NCBI GenBank assembly: GCA_022750455.1 | Contig: JAKIVR010000009.1 | Location: 1 to 56,094 of the forward strand | Direction of reading: 5' to 3' | DNA from: Thermoplasmata archaeon | Lineage (GTDB): Archaea > Thermoplasmatota > Thermoplasmata > Lutacidiplasmatales > UBA184 | Length of the DNA stretch: 56,094 nt | In this document: positions 39,315 to 46,135 of the stretch, in pieces | Layout of the letters: every line of letters begins with the position of its first letter | How positions within the stretch are numbered: position 1 is the first letter of the stretch | Position numbers and translations under genes: made by a program | The notes under the pieces: model-generated | Seen by the model: the letters and a program-made list of their open reading frames with translations, nothing else | Databases searched by the model: none | Told to the model about the DNA's origin: nothing

Positions 39315-39791
39315 ATGCGCGCCGAGACGCTCCATGCGCTGCTGCTCCTCTCGATCATCGTCGGCCTCGGGTTCGCCGTCTTCGCGTACGCCGAATCCGT
39401 CGACCCGGCGCTCCGGTCGAGCTGTACGGTGAACCCGTTCTTCTCCTGTTCCAAGATCGACAACAGCGGGATGACCACGACGCTGGGCATCCAGGACTAC
39501 GCGTGGGGGATCGGCGGGTTCGTGATCCTCCTCGCCCTCGACATTCCGCTATTCCGGACGTGGCGGCGCGATCTGTTGACGGCGATCGTCGGCGTCTCGG
39601 CGATCGGGGTGGGGCTCTCCCTCTACCTGGGGTACTTGGAGCTCGCGGTGATCCAAGGGCTATGCCCGATCTGCCTGGGGGCGTACCTCTCCAACGCAGT
39701 GGCGTTCGGTAGCGCGTTCCGCCTTTGGTGGATCGGACGAAAGAACGCTGCCGCCGAGACGGCCGGACCCGCCGACGCGTCATCCACGTGA
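39315..39791 (+). CDS. Vitamin K epoxide reductase (VKOR) family thiol oxidoreductase
   Basis: 158 residues with four TM helices. The first outer loop has SSCTVNPFFSCSKIDNSGMTT, containing the loop cysteine pair and the conserved Ser/Asn. The active site is LAVIQGLCPICLGAYLSNAV, with CPIC in the last TM region. Prokaryotic VKOR homologues oxidise DsbA-like partners and pass electrons to quinone. The two flanking DUF929 proteins with CPYC are the obvious partners. A polar Ala/Thr tail ends the protein. It is cotranscribed with the first DUF929 gene. Confidence 0.9.
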   Translation: MRAETLHALLLLSIIVGLGFAVFAYAESVDPALRSSCTVNPFFSCSKIDNSGMTTTLGIQDYAWGIGGFVILLALDIPLFRTWRRDLLTAIVGVSAIGVGLSLYLGYLELAVIQGLCPICLGAYLSNAVAFGSAFRLWWIGRKNAAAETAGPADASST

Positions 39792-39800
39792 CCTTTATGG
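39792..39800 (+). promoter_or_regulatory. Box A promoter of DUF929 paralogue 2
   Basis: CCTTTATGG lies right at the VKOR stop and about 31 bp before the GTG at 39827, so the second DUF929 gene has its own leaderless transcript. Confidence 0.6.
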
Positions 39801-39826
39801 CGAGCGCCCGGCTCTGACGGAGCGCC

Positions 39827-40948
39827 GTGGTCGACTGGGAGCGGGTCGAGAAGCTCCGAGCGAACGGATGGGACTGGGCACGGATCGCGGACGACCCGAG
39901 GGTCGGGTTTCGCGCCGAGTCGACCGAGGGGGATCCCGGCCGGGCCCTGCGGGCCCTGTACTACCAACGGCGGTCGCGCCGCCCGGCGCGTTCGAAGGGG
40001 GGAGCGGAACGGGACGCCATCGCGGAGTCGGCCGTCCCCACCGACCCGGTCGACCGACGATTCTCGTTGCCCGGGGTCGGCTTCCTCCTCGTTCCGTTCG
40101 TCGGGATCTGGTTCCTCCTCGCCCTAGTCTACCCCTCCCCCGTCGGCGTCTTCTTCCCGGCGATCCCCGACATCGGGTTCCTGCTCGCCGCCGTCGCCGT
40201 GGTGCTCAGCTTCGGACTCCTGCGCTCCGATCGAAAATGGTCGACCGTCGCCCGCAACTCCGTGGTGATCGGTTGCGTCGGGGGTCTCGTCTTCGCCGGA
40301 GGGATCGGGCTCACGGCGATCGTCGCCGGCTGCCCGACCTTGAGCGCCTCCAGCGTCGGGGAGATCCAAGGATGGGAGAAGGCGGACAACCCCTCCTGGA
40401 CGAACGGGGGCGCGCCCGTGCTGCTGTTCTACGGGTCGACCGGTTGCCCGTACTGTTCGGCGACGAGCTGGGCGTTGCTTGCGGCCCTGATCGCCCTCGG
40501 GACCGTCTCGAGCGCGCAGCTCCAATTTGGCAACTCCGTCGAGGACAACATCCCCGAAGTGATCGTCAACAGCATCTCGATCGACTCGCCGTACGTCTCC
40601 TTGGACGCGCGGGAGGCCCAGGACTTCTCGAACGCGCTCGCGATCCCCGCGCTCGGCTGCACCGAGCAGGCGTACGTCAGCGCGTACAATCCGGACCAGT
40701 CGCGCCCGTTCGTCGTGATCAACGGCCAGTACTGGCACGTCGGCACCCTCGTGGACCCGACCACCCTCTCGGGGGCGAACCCGCAGACGGTGTACGGCCA
40801 GGTCACCTCCCAGAGCGGTGGGGACTGGCAGCTCATCGCCCCTAGCGCGTACGCGTTGGAGGCGTTCCTCGTGAAGGCGAACGGTGGGCTCCCGGCGAGC
40901 CTCGCCAGCAACCCGAACGTCCATCCGCTCTTAGAACAGCTGACGTGA
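39827..40948 (+). CDS. DUF929 thioredoxin-fold membrane protein (paralogue 2)
   Basis: 373 residues, colinear with paralogue 1. N-terminal VDWERVEKLRANGWDWARIA and GDPGRALRALYYQRRSR are nearly the same. Three TM helices follow (around 82-160), then LLFYGSTGCPYCSATSWALLAAL with the CPYC pair, IPALGCTEQAYVSAY with the extra cysteine, and PFVVINGQYWHVGTLV. The copy keeps every candidate redox residue, so both paralogues are probably active, perhaps on different substrates. The GTG is fixed by the paralogue and by box A 31 bp upstream. Confidence 0.85.
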   Translation: MVDWERVEKLRANGWDWARIADDPRVGFRAESTEGDPGRALRALYYQRRSRRPARSKGGAERDAIAESAVPTDPVDRRFSLPGVGFLLVPFVGIWFLLALVYPSPVGVFFPAIPDIGFLLAAVAVVLSFGLLRSDRKWSTVARNSVVIGCVGGLVFAGGIGLTAIVAGCPTLSASSVGEIQGWEKADNPSWTNGGAPVLLFYGSTGCPYCSATSWALLAALIALGTVSSAQLQFGNSVEDNIPEVIVNSISIDSPYVSLDAREAQDFSNALAIPALGCTEQAYVSAYNPDQSRPFVVINGQYWHVGTLVDPTTLSGANPQTVYGQVTSQSGGDWQLIAPSAYALEAFLVKANGGLPASLASNPNVHPLLEQLT

Positions 40949-40971
40949 GCTCCGGGGGACCGAGGGGGTAG

Positions 40972-40981
40972 CGGCTTTACC
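40972..40981 (+). promoter_or_regulatory. Possible promoter of msrA
   Basis: GGCTTTACCC lies 40-45 bp before the ATG at 41019, so the mRNA would have a short leader containing the SD GGAGGG (41005-41010). Confidence 0.4.
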
Positions 40982-41018
40982 CAACGCGCCGTTGACCACC
41001 CCTCGGAGGGAACGACGG

Positions 41019-41561
41019 ATGACGGAGTCGAAGGAGCTGGCGACGCTCGGCGGAGGATGCTTTTGGTGCACCGAGGCCGTGTTCAGCGGCGCCCGCGGGG
41101 TGCTCCGGGTGCGGCCGGGGTACGCCGGCGGCGCGACCCGAAACCCGACGTACGAAGAGGTCTGCACCGGCCAGACCGGCCACGCCGAGGTGATCCAGAT
41201 CGAGTTCGATCCGGCGAAGATCTCGTACCGAGACATCCTCACGATCTTCTTCCACACGCACGACCCGACGACGAAGAACCGCCAGGGGGGCGACTCCGGG
41301 ACCCAGTACCGCTCGGTGATCCTCGTTCACAGCCCGGAGCAGCAACAGGTCGCCCAGGAGCTGATCCGAGACCTCACGGCGGAGAAGCTGTGGACAGGCC
41401 CGATCGTGACGGAGGTGGTGCCGTACACCACGTTCTACGTCGCCGAGGAGTACCACCACGCGTACTACAAGAAAAACCCCGAGCGCGGGTACTGCCAGAT
41501 GATCATCGCGCCGAAGCTGGCGAAGTTCCGGCATGAGTTCGCGGACCGGTGGGCCCCGTAG
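41019..41561 (+). CDS. msrA: Peptide methionine sulfoxide reductase MsrA
   Basis: 180 residues. LATLGGGCFWCTEAVF carries the catalytic cysteine in GCFWxxE; GVLRVRPGYAGGATRNPTYEEVCTGQTGHAEVIQIEFDP, HDPTTKNRQGGDSGTQYRS and EEYHHAYYKKNP are the other family blocks, the last containing the late YHQ-like motif. It reduces the S-sulfoxide of methionine, repairing oxidised proteins, and needs thioredoxin. The ATG at 41019 has the SD GGAGGG nine bases upstream; the in-frame ATG at 40992 does not. It lies next to the disulfide cassette. Confidence 0.95.
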   Translation: MTESKELATLGGGCFWCTEAVFSGARGVLRVRPGYAGGATRNPTYEEVCTGQTGHAEVIQIEFDPAKISYRDILTIFFHTHDPTTKNRQGGDSGTQYRSVILVHSPEQQQVAQELIRDLTAEKLWTGPIVTEVVPYTTFYVAEEYHHAYYKKNPERGYCQMIIAPKLAKFRHEFADRWAP

Positions 41562-41584
41562 GCGTTCGACCCCTCATCGCCACC

Positions 41585-41592
41585 GTTAAAAA
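41585..41592 (+). promoter_or_regulatory. Box A promoter of the rpo11-kptA operon
   Basis: GTTAAAAA lies about 36 bp before the GTG at 41624, giving a leader of roughly ten bases or less. Confidence 0.55.
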
Positions 41593-41623
41593 CCGAACCG
41601 AAGTGGCCGGGCCGAGGCGCACC

Positions 41624-41911
41624 GTGGAAATCAACGTCGTCGAGAAGACCTCCGACACCCTGAAGGTCGAGCTCTCGAAGGGGGAGGAGACGCTCCTCAT
41701 CCCGATCGTGGAGCGCCTGCAGCTGGAGGAGAAGGTCGTCGAGGCGCGCTACCTGCTCGGCCACCAGTTCCTCGACCGCCCGACGCTCTACCTCAAGACC
41801 AAAGGGGAGAAGCCCCAGGCCGTCCTCAAGCGGGTGCTCAAGGACCTCGTCGACTTGTACGGGGACACCCTCGCCGAGTTCGACAAGAAGGCCGAGAAAG
41901 TCAAGGCGTGA
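41624..41911 (+). CDS. rpo11: DNA-directed RNA polymerase subunit Rpo11 (L)
   Basis: 95 residues: VEINVVEKTSDTLKVELSKGEETLLIPIVERL, EEKVVEARYLLGHQFLDRPTLYLKTKG, then a C-terminal helix KAVLKRVLKDLVDLYGDTLAEF. This is the Rpo11/RPB11 alpha-like fold that pairs with Rpo3 in RNA polymerase assembly. The GTG at 41624 matches the family start (M-E-I/L-x-V); an upstream in-frame ATG at 41549 would run into the msrA end. Its stop overlaps the next start as GTGA, so the two genes are coupled. Confidence 0.9.
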   Translation: MEINVVEKTSDTLKVELSKGEETLLIPIVERLQLEEKVVEARYLLGHQFLDRPTLYLKTKGEKPQAVLKRVLKDLVDLYGDTLAEFDKKAEKVKA

Positions 41912-42597
41912 GCGCTCCCGAGCGGTCGGCATCCATGCTCAAGGAGTGCCAACAGCACGGGTACTTCCGCCAAGAGACGTGCCCGGTCTGCGCGCAGCCC
42001 GGTCGGTTCCTGATGAACGACCGGGAGCTCGACCATCTCGGTCGGGTCATGACCGGCATCCTGCGACACTTCCCGGAGAAGTATGGACTGCAGCTCGATC
42101 CCCAAGGCTGGGTGTCGCTCCCCGCTCTCGCGCGGGCGATCGCGAACCAGCACCGGGGCTACCACTGGCTCCGCGTCCACCATCTCGTCGCCATCGCCGA
42201 GAGCGACCCGAAGGGGCGGTACGAGGTGCGCGACGAGCGGGTCCGGGCGACGTACGCCCACACCGTCGAGGTCGAGCTCGACCTGCCGACCGACAACGTC
42301 CCCGAGGCGCTGTTCTACCCTGTGACGACCGACGAAGCGGGGATCGTCCTGGAGGTCGGTCTGAAGCCGACCGACCGTCGGAAGGTCCACCTGTCGAAGA
42401 CCGCGAAGGACGCCCAGTCCGCCGGACGCGTCCGCACCCCCGAGCCCGTCGTCCTACGCATCGACGCCCGATTGGCGCAGGACGATGGCCTCGTCATCAT
42501 GCGCGCGGGGAAGACCGTCTTCCTGATCGATCAGGTCCCCGCGAAGTACCTGACCCGGCACGAGATGCCCCCCGAAGAGGGGACTCCGGCCCCGTAA
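41908..42597 (+). CDS. kptA: RNA 2'-phosphotransferase (Tpt1/KptA)
   Basis: 229 residues. An N-terminal zinc motif (CQQHGYFRQETCPVC, about 14-28) precedes the KptA core: LGRVMTGILRHFPEKYGLQLDPQGWVSLPALARAI, EVRDERVRATYAHTVEVELDL, and LFYPVTTDEAGIVLEVGLKPTDRRKVHLSKT. The enzyme transfers a 2'-phosphate from RNA to NAD. Its archaeal substrate is not settled, because archaeal tRNA ligation does not leave a 2'-phosphate; ADP-ribosylation of RNA ends is another idea. The GTG overlaps the rpo11 stop; an ATG at 41935 is the alternative. Confidence 0.9.
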   Translation: MSAPERSASMLKECQQHGYFRQETCPVCAQPGRFLMNDRELDHLGRVMTGILRHFPEKYGLQLDPQGWVSLPALARAIANQHRGYHWLRVHHLVAIAESDPKGRYEVRDERVRATYAHTVEVELDLPTDNVPEALFYPVTTDEAGIVLEVGLKPTDRRKVHLSKTAKDAQSAGRVRTPEPVVLRIDARLAQDDGLVIMRAGKTVFLIDQVPAKYLTRHEMPPEEGTPAP

Positions 42598-42661
42598 CGG
42601 GCCTCGCCGAGATCCGCGTCCGCCAAGTTCGATCGTTCGTCCCGGCGGGGATCGTCCGGGT

Positions 42662-43276
42662 TCAGTCCACGACGACGTTCGTCTCGTAGTCGGTCGTCAC
42701 CCAGATCGAGAGGGTGATGTTCGAGGTGACCGGATAGGTGTTCTGCCAGACGAACGAGTAGTTGTCCGTGTAGAGGGCCGAAAAGAGGATCCGGGCGTTG
42801 GAGACGTTGAACGACGGCTGGACCGGCTGCGACGGTTCGTGGTGGGCGAAATCGTAGAACTCCGTCGAGTTGTAGATCGAAAACGTCACCAGGGCGCCGG
42901 GGGGGAACGCGACGGAGTAGTTGCCGGTGATGTAGTCCTCCCCCGTGACGACCCCATTGAAGTACGTCCAGTTCCCCGCTCCCACGGTGAGCTCTTCGGT
43001 CCCCGTCAGCGGATCCGGGATCACCGGCGGACCGGAGAAGACCGAGGGAAGGATTGCCAAGGTCAGGACCCCGGCGACGGCCACGACCAACAGGATCCGG
43101 AACCCCGTGTGCCACTGCAGGCGCCGCCTGGAGCGAGCGATCGGCGTCGTCGTTCCCGGAAGGGTGAGCGCCTTGCCGCACGTCGGACAGCTCTCCGCGG
43201 CCGGCGGGGTCGCATCCCCGCAGGTCGGGCAGGTCCCCCAGCTGGCAGGGTCGGCCGGCGTCGCAGAGGTAGCCAT
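42662..43276 (-). CDS. Zinc-ribbon, single-TM protein with extracellular beta domain
   Basis: 204 residues. A cytoplasmic zinc ribbon, CPTCGDATPPAAESCPTCGKAL (about 16-37), is followed by basic residues, a TM helix (about 60-80, ILLVVAVAGVLTLAILPSVFSG) and an outer domain of about 120 residues rich in Asn, Tyr, Thr and sequons (e.g. NYSVAFPPGALVTFSIYNST). No family is known. The inside-zinc-ribbon, outside-beta layout suggests a membrane sensor or a surface subunit with a cytoplasmic contact. It is monocistronic; CCTTGAACG near 43305 is a weak promoter candidate. Confidence 0.75.
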   Translation of the reverse strand: MATSATPADPASWGTCPTCGDATPPAAESCPTCGKALTLPGTTTPIARSRRRLQWHTGFRILLVVAVAGVLTLAILPSVFSGPPVIPDPLTGTEELTVGAGNWTYFNGVVTGEDYITGNYSVAFPPGALVTFSIYNSTEFYDFAHHEPSQPVQPSFNVSNARILFSALYTDNYSFVWQNTYPVTSNITLSIWVTTDYETNVVVD

Positions 43277-43336
43277 ATCCGGCCGCGGGGAGGAGGGAGG
43301 GCGTTCAAGGCCCCTTCGTACCGACCGACGGTCGGA

Positions 43337-44818
43337 CTACTTCGCGGGGCCCTTCAGGCGGCCAACGTTCACCATGACGTTCTTGCGCCGGGTATAGAAC
43401 TCCAGCGCGCGCCGCCCTTGCTCGCTGCCGAGGCCGCTGCCCCGGAACCCGGCGAACGGCGTCTGGGGGAACGTGGTAGGCGGGTCGTTGATGACGACCA
43501 TGCCGCTCTCGAGCCGGCGGGCGACCGCGTGGGCGGTCGCCAGGTCGCGCGTCCACACGCTGGCGAGGAGCCCATACTGGGTCTCATTCGCCATGGAGAT
43601 CCCCTCCTCCACGGATCGGAACGACTGAACCGCGAGAACGGGTCCGAACACCTCCTCGCGAACGATGCGGTGCGTGGCGTTGACGCCGTCGACGATCGTC
43701 GGGGGCAGGAAATTCCCCTGGGAGAGCGGGCCATCGGTGTATCGCTGGCCTCCCGTCACGATCGACGCCCCGGCGTCCTTCGCTTCGGTCACGAATCCGA
43801 GCACGCTCTCTTGCTGTTCGGGGGAGACGAGCGGTCCCATCTCGGCGTCCGGGGAGCTCCCGGGTCCGACCTTGAGCTTCTGGGCGAGGGCGACGAGCCG
43901 TTCGAGGAGAGGCGCGCGGACCGATTCGTCCACGAGGAGGCGCGACCCGGCCCAGCACATCTGTCCGGCGTTGCCGAAGATCCCCCAGCCGATCCCCTTG
44001 GCGGCCCGGTCGAGGTCCGCATCGGCGAGCACGACGACCGGTCCCTTCCCTCCGAGCTCGAGGGTCGTGGGGATCATCCGGCGAGCGGCGATCTCCTGGA
44101 TCCGGCGGCCGACGTCCCCGCTGCCGGTGAAGGCGACGGTGCGGCACCGGTCGTCGTCGACGAGCGCCTCCCCGACGGCAGACCCCGAACCGACGACGAC
44201 GTTGAAGATGCCGTCCGGGATCCCGGCGCTCTTGGCCAGCTGGGCGAAGCGAAGCGACGACAGAGGGGTCAACGACGCCGGCTTCAGGATGACGGCGTTC
44301 CCGGCGGCGAGGGCGGGGGCGATCGAGCGAACGGCGAGGAGCAACGGATAGTTCCACGGGGCGATGTGGACGGTGACGCCGAGCGGCTCGACGCTCGTAT
44401 AGTCGAACCGGCCCCCGGGCACGGGGATCGTCTCCCCTTCGATCTTGTCCGCCAGTCCCGCGTGGTACTCGAGGGTGCGGACGACGAATCCGATGTCGAA
44501 CCGGGATTCTCGGATCGTCTTGCCCTGGTTCTGGGTCTCCAGCTGGGCGAACCCCTCGAGATCGGCCTCCACGAGGCCGGCGAGGCGGAACAACGCCTTC
44601 GTCCGACGCGCGCCGTCGTCGCTCGCCCAGTTCGACTCGCGGAACGCCTTGTCGGCGACCTCGAGCGCGTGGCGGGCGTCGTCCGCGCCGCCGACCGCGA
44701 CAGTGGCGAACGGCTCACGGGTCGACGGATCCGGGACGGTCCGGGTCTCGTTCTTCGTACCGGGAACGTTGGCTCCGCCGATGAAGAGGGAGTAGGCAGG
44801 TCGGGTTGCTGCGGCCAT
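43337..44818 (-). CDS. NAD(P)-dependent aldehyde dehydrogenase
   Basis: 493 residues with the full ALDH fold. VTVHIAPWNYPLLLAVRSIAPALAAGNAVILKPA binds NAD(P); FTGSGDVGRRI is the cofactor loop; LELGGKGPVVVLADADL carries the general-base glutamate; FGNAGQMCWAGSRLLV carries the catalytic cysteine (about residue 293). EEVFGPVL and PFAGFRGSGLGSEQGRRALEFY close the family pattern. It resembles betaine or semialdehyde dehydrogenases, but the substrate is open. The gene is single with a clear symmetrical box A. Confidence 0.93.
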   Translation of the reverse strand: MAAATRPAYSLFIGGANVPGTKNETRTVPDPSTREPFATVAVGGADDARHALEVADKAFRESNWASDDGARRTKALFRLAGLVEADLEGFAQLETQNQGKTIRESRFDIGFVVRTLEYHAGLADKIEGETIPVPGGRFDYTSVEPLGVTVHIAPWNYPLLLAVRSIAPALAAGNAVILKPASLTPLSSLRFAQLAKSAGIPDGIFNVVVGSGSAVGEALVDDDRCRTVAFTGSGDVGRRIQEIAARRMIPTTLELGGKGPVVVLADADLDRAAKGIGWGIFGNAGQMCWAGSRLLVDESVRAPLLERLVALAQKLKVGPGSSPDAEMGPLVSPEQQESVLGFVTEAKDAGASIVTGGQRYTDGPLSQGNFLPPTIVDGVNATHRIVREEVFGPVLAVQSFRSVEEGISMANETQYGLLASVWTRDLATAHAVARRLESGMVVINDPPTTFPQTPFAGFRGSGLGSEQGRRALEFYTRRKNVMVNVGRLKGPAK

Positions 44819-44839
44819 CGGGGCGGTCAGCCGGACCTT

Positions 44840-44850
44840 CGGTTTAACCG
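44840..44850 (-). promoter_or_regulatory. Box A promoter of the aldehyde dehydrogenase gene
   Basis: CGGTTAAACCG on the reverse strand is a perfect 11-bp symmetry centred 27 bp before the ATG at 44818. Confidence 0.65.
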
Positions 44851-44918
44851 TTCCCGGGAGCCGGTGGCCGGGGCGTTCCCACGGGGGCGCGGCTGGGCCG
44901 ATGGGGCGGTTCTTCGAC

Positions 44919-46076
44919 CTACGCCCGTGGCTCGAACCGCATCGCGTACGACCGGCCCTTCCAGGTCAGAGGCTGGCGGCGGAGACCCCGGTAGAGCGAC
45001 GTAGCAATGAGCGCCGCGAAGAACCCGACCGCGAGCGGGTAGAGGAGGCCGTACTGGCCCCGGCATTGGATCGCGACCGCGAACGCAACGTGTTTCCCGA
45101 AGAGGGCGAACCAGAGGAAGGCGCCGACGGCGATCACGGGGAGGGAGCCAGAGAGAAGACCCAAGGGAAGAACGGCCAACGGCAGCCAAAAGAACGCGAT
45201 GAGCCCGAGGAGTAGGCCGAACTGCCGGGGTGCCGAGAACTCGACCCCGTGGGCGGTCTTCAGGAGCCCCTCCCACATCTCCAGACGGTCCCGGTACATT
45301 CGTGTCACGATGAGATCCGGCGCCCAGGCGATCCGCAGCGTCATCCCCGCATCGCGATACTGGCGGGCGATCGCCACATCTTCGACGATCACGTCCTTCA
45401 CGGAGGCGTGTCCCCCGATCTTCTCGTACGCGACGCGGGACGTGAGCCAGTACTGACCGTTGGCCAGGGCGGTCGTCGGGCGGGGACGGTTCATCTGTGG
45501 GGCTCGGAAGTGGGTGAGCACCATTTGCACGGAGAACGGCATCACGACCTCCTCCCAGAACGAGAGGGTCTCCACCCGCGGGGCGAGGGTGACGAGGTCC
45601 GCCTTCTCCCGGAGAGCGTAGGCGACCGTGACGCGGAGCGCTGTGGGATCGTGCCGGACATCGGCGTCCGTGAAGAGGATCCACTCCCCCGTGGCCGCCT
45701 CGGCGCCCGCCTGGCACGCCCAGCTCTTGCCGACCCACCCGGAAGGAAGGGGCGGCTCCTCGAGCACTCGCACGCGCGGACCCTTTGAGCGGGCGACCTC
45801 CCTGGTTCCATCCGTGGAGCCGCCGTCGACGACGATGATCTCGAAATTGGCGTAGTCCTGCGCGAGCAGGGAGTCCAAGCACCCGGGGAGGTCGATCGCC
45901 TCGTTCCGGGCGGCGATCACGATGGAGACCTTCGGCTGGGGGGCCAAGGGATCCGGGGAAGGGATCGGATCGAGCCGGGGCATCTTGTAGGCGAAGTAGA
46001 GGGCGGCGCCCTGGTACACCAACGCCATCGCCGAACCCACGAGGACGAGAATCACGACGTAGAGAGGGAGGCTCAC
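44919..46076 (-). CDS. Membrane-bound family 2 glycosyltransferase
   Basis: 385 residues from a GTG at 46076, chosen because box A (46099-46104) covers the alternative ATG at 46100. An N-terminal TM helix (LYVVILVLVGSAMALVYQGA) is followed by the GT-A domain: VSIVIAARNEAIDLPGCLDSLLAQDY, IIVVDGGSTDGT, WILFTDADVRHDPTALR with the metal-binding DAD, and VEDVAIARQYRDAGMTLRIAW with the ED acceptor base. About four TM helices follow (FGLLLGLIAFFWLPLAVLPLG...). It resembles enzymes glycosylating lipids such as carotenoids or hopanoids; the acceptor here is unknown. It is divergent from hef with a shared promoter. Confidence 0.87.
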   Translation of the reverse strand: MSLPLYVVILVLVGSAMALVYQGAALYFAYKMPRLDPIPSPDPLAPQPKVSIVIAARNEAIDLPGCLDSLLAQDYANFEIIVVDGGSTDGTREVARSKGPRVRVLEEPPLPSGWVGKSWACQAGAEAATGEWILFTDADVRHDPTALRVTVAYALREKADLVTLAPRVETLSFWEEVVMPFSVQMVLTHFRAPQMNRPRPTTALANGQYWLTSRVAYEKIGGHASVKDVIVEDVAIARQYRDAGMTLRIAWAPDLIVTRMYRDRLEMWEGLLKTAHGVEFSAPRQFGLLLGLIAFFWLPLAVLPLGLLSGSLPVIAVGAFLWFALFGKHVAFAVAIQCRGQYGLLYPLAVGFFAALIATSLYRGLRRQPLTWKGRSYAMRFEPRA

Positions 46077-46091
46077 GACGCCGGGCACGGC

Positions 46092-46111
46092 CCGGGGCAT
46101 TTAAGCCCCGG
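46092..46111. promoter_or_regulatory. Shared bidirectional box A inside a perfect inverted repeat
   Basis: CCGGGGCATTTAAGCCCCGG has 7-bp arms around ATTTAA. The core is 25 bp from the GTG of the glycosyltransferase and about 34 bp from the GTG of hef on the other strand, so one box may serve both. The arms look like an operator. Confidence 0.6.
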
Positions 46112-46135
46112 CGCCCGTTCCACCTCCGAACTTCC

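Noticed and set aside
44887-44918. Possible extra gene between the aldehyde dehydrogenase and glycosyltransferase genes
   Set aside because: The 100-bp gap holds the dehydrogenase promoter and no open frame with a start and plausible content.
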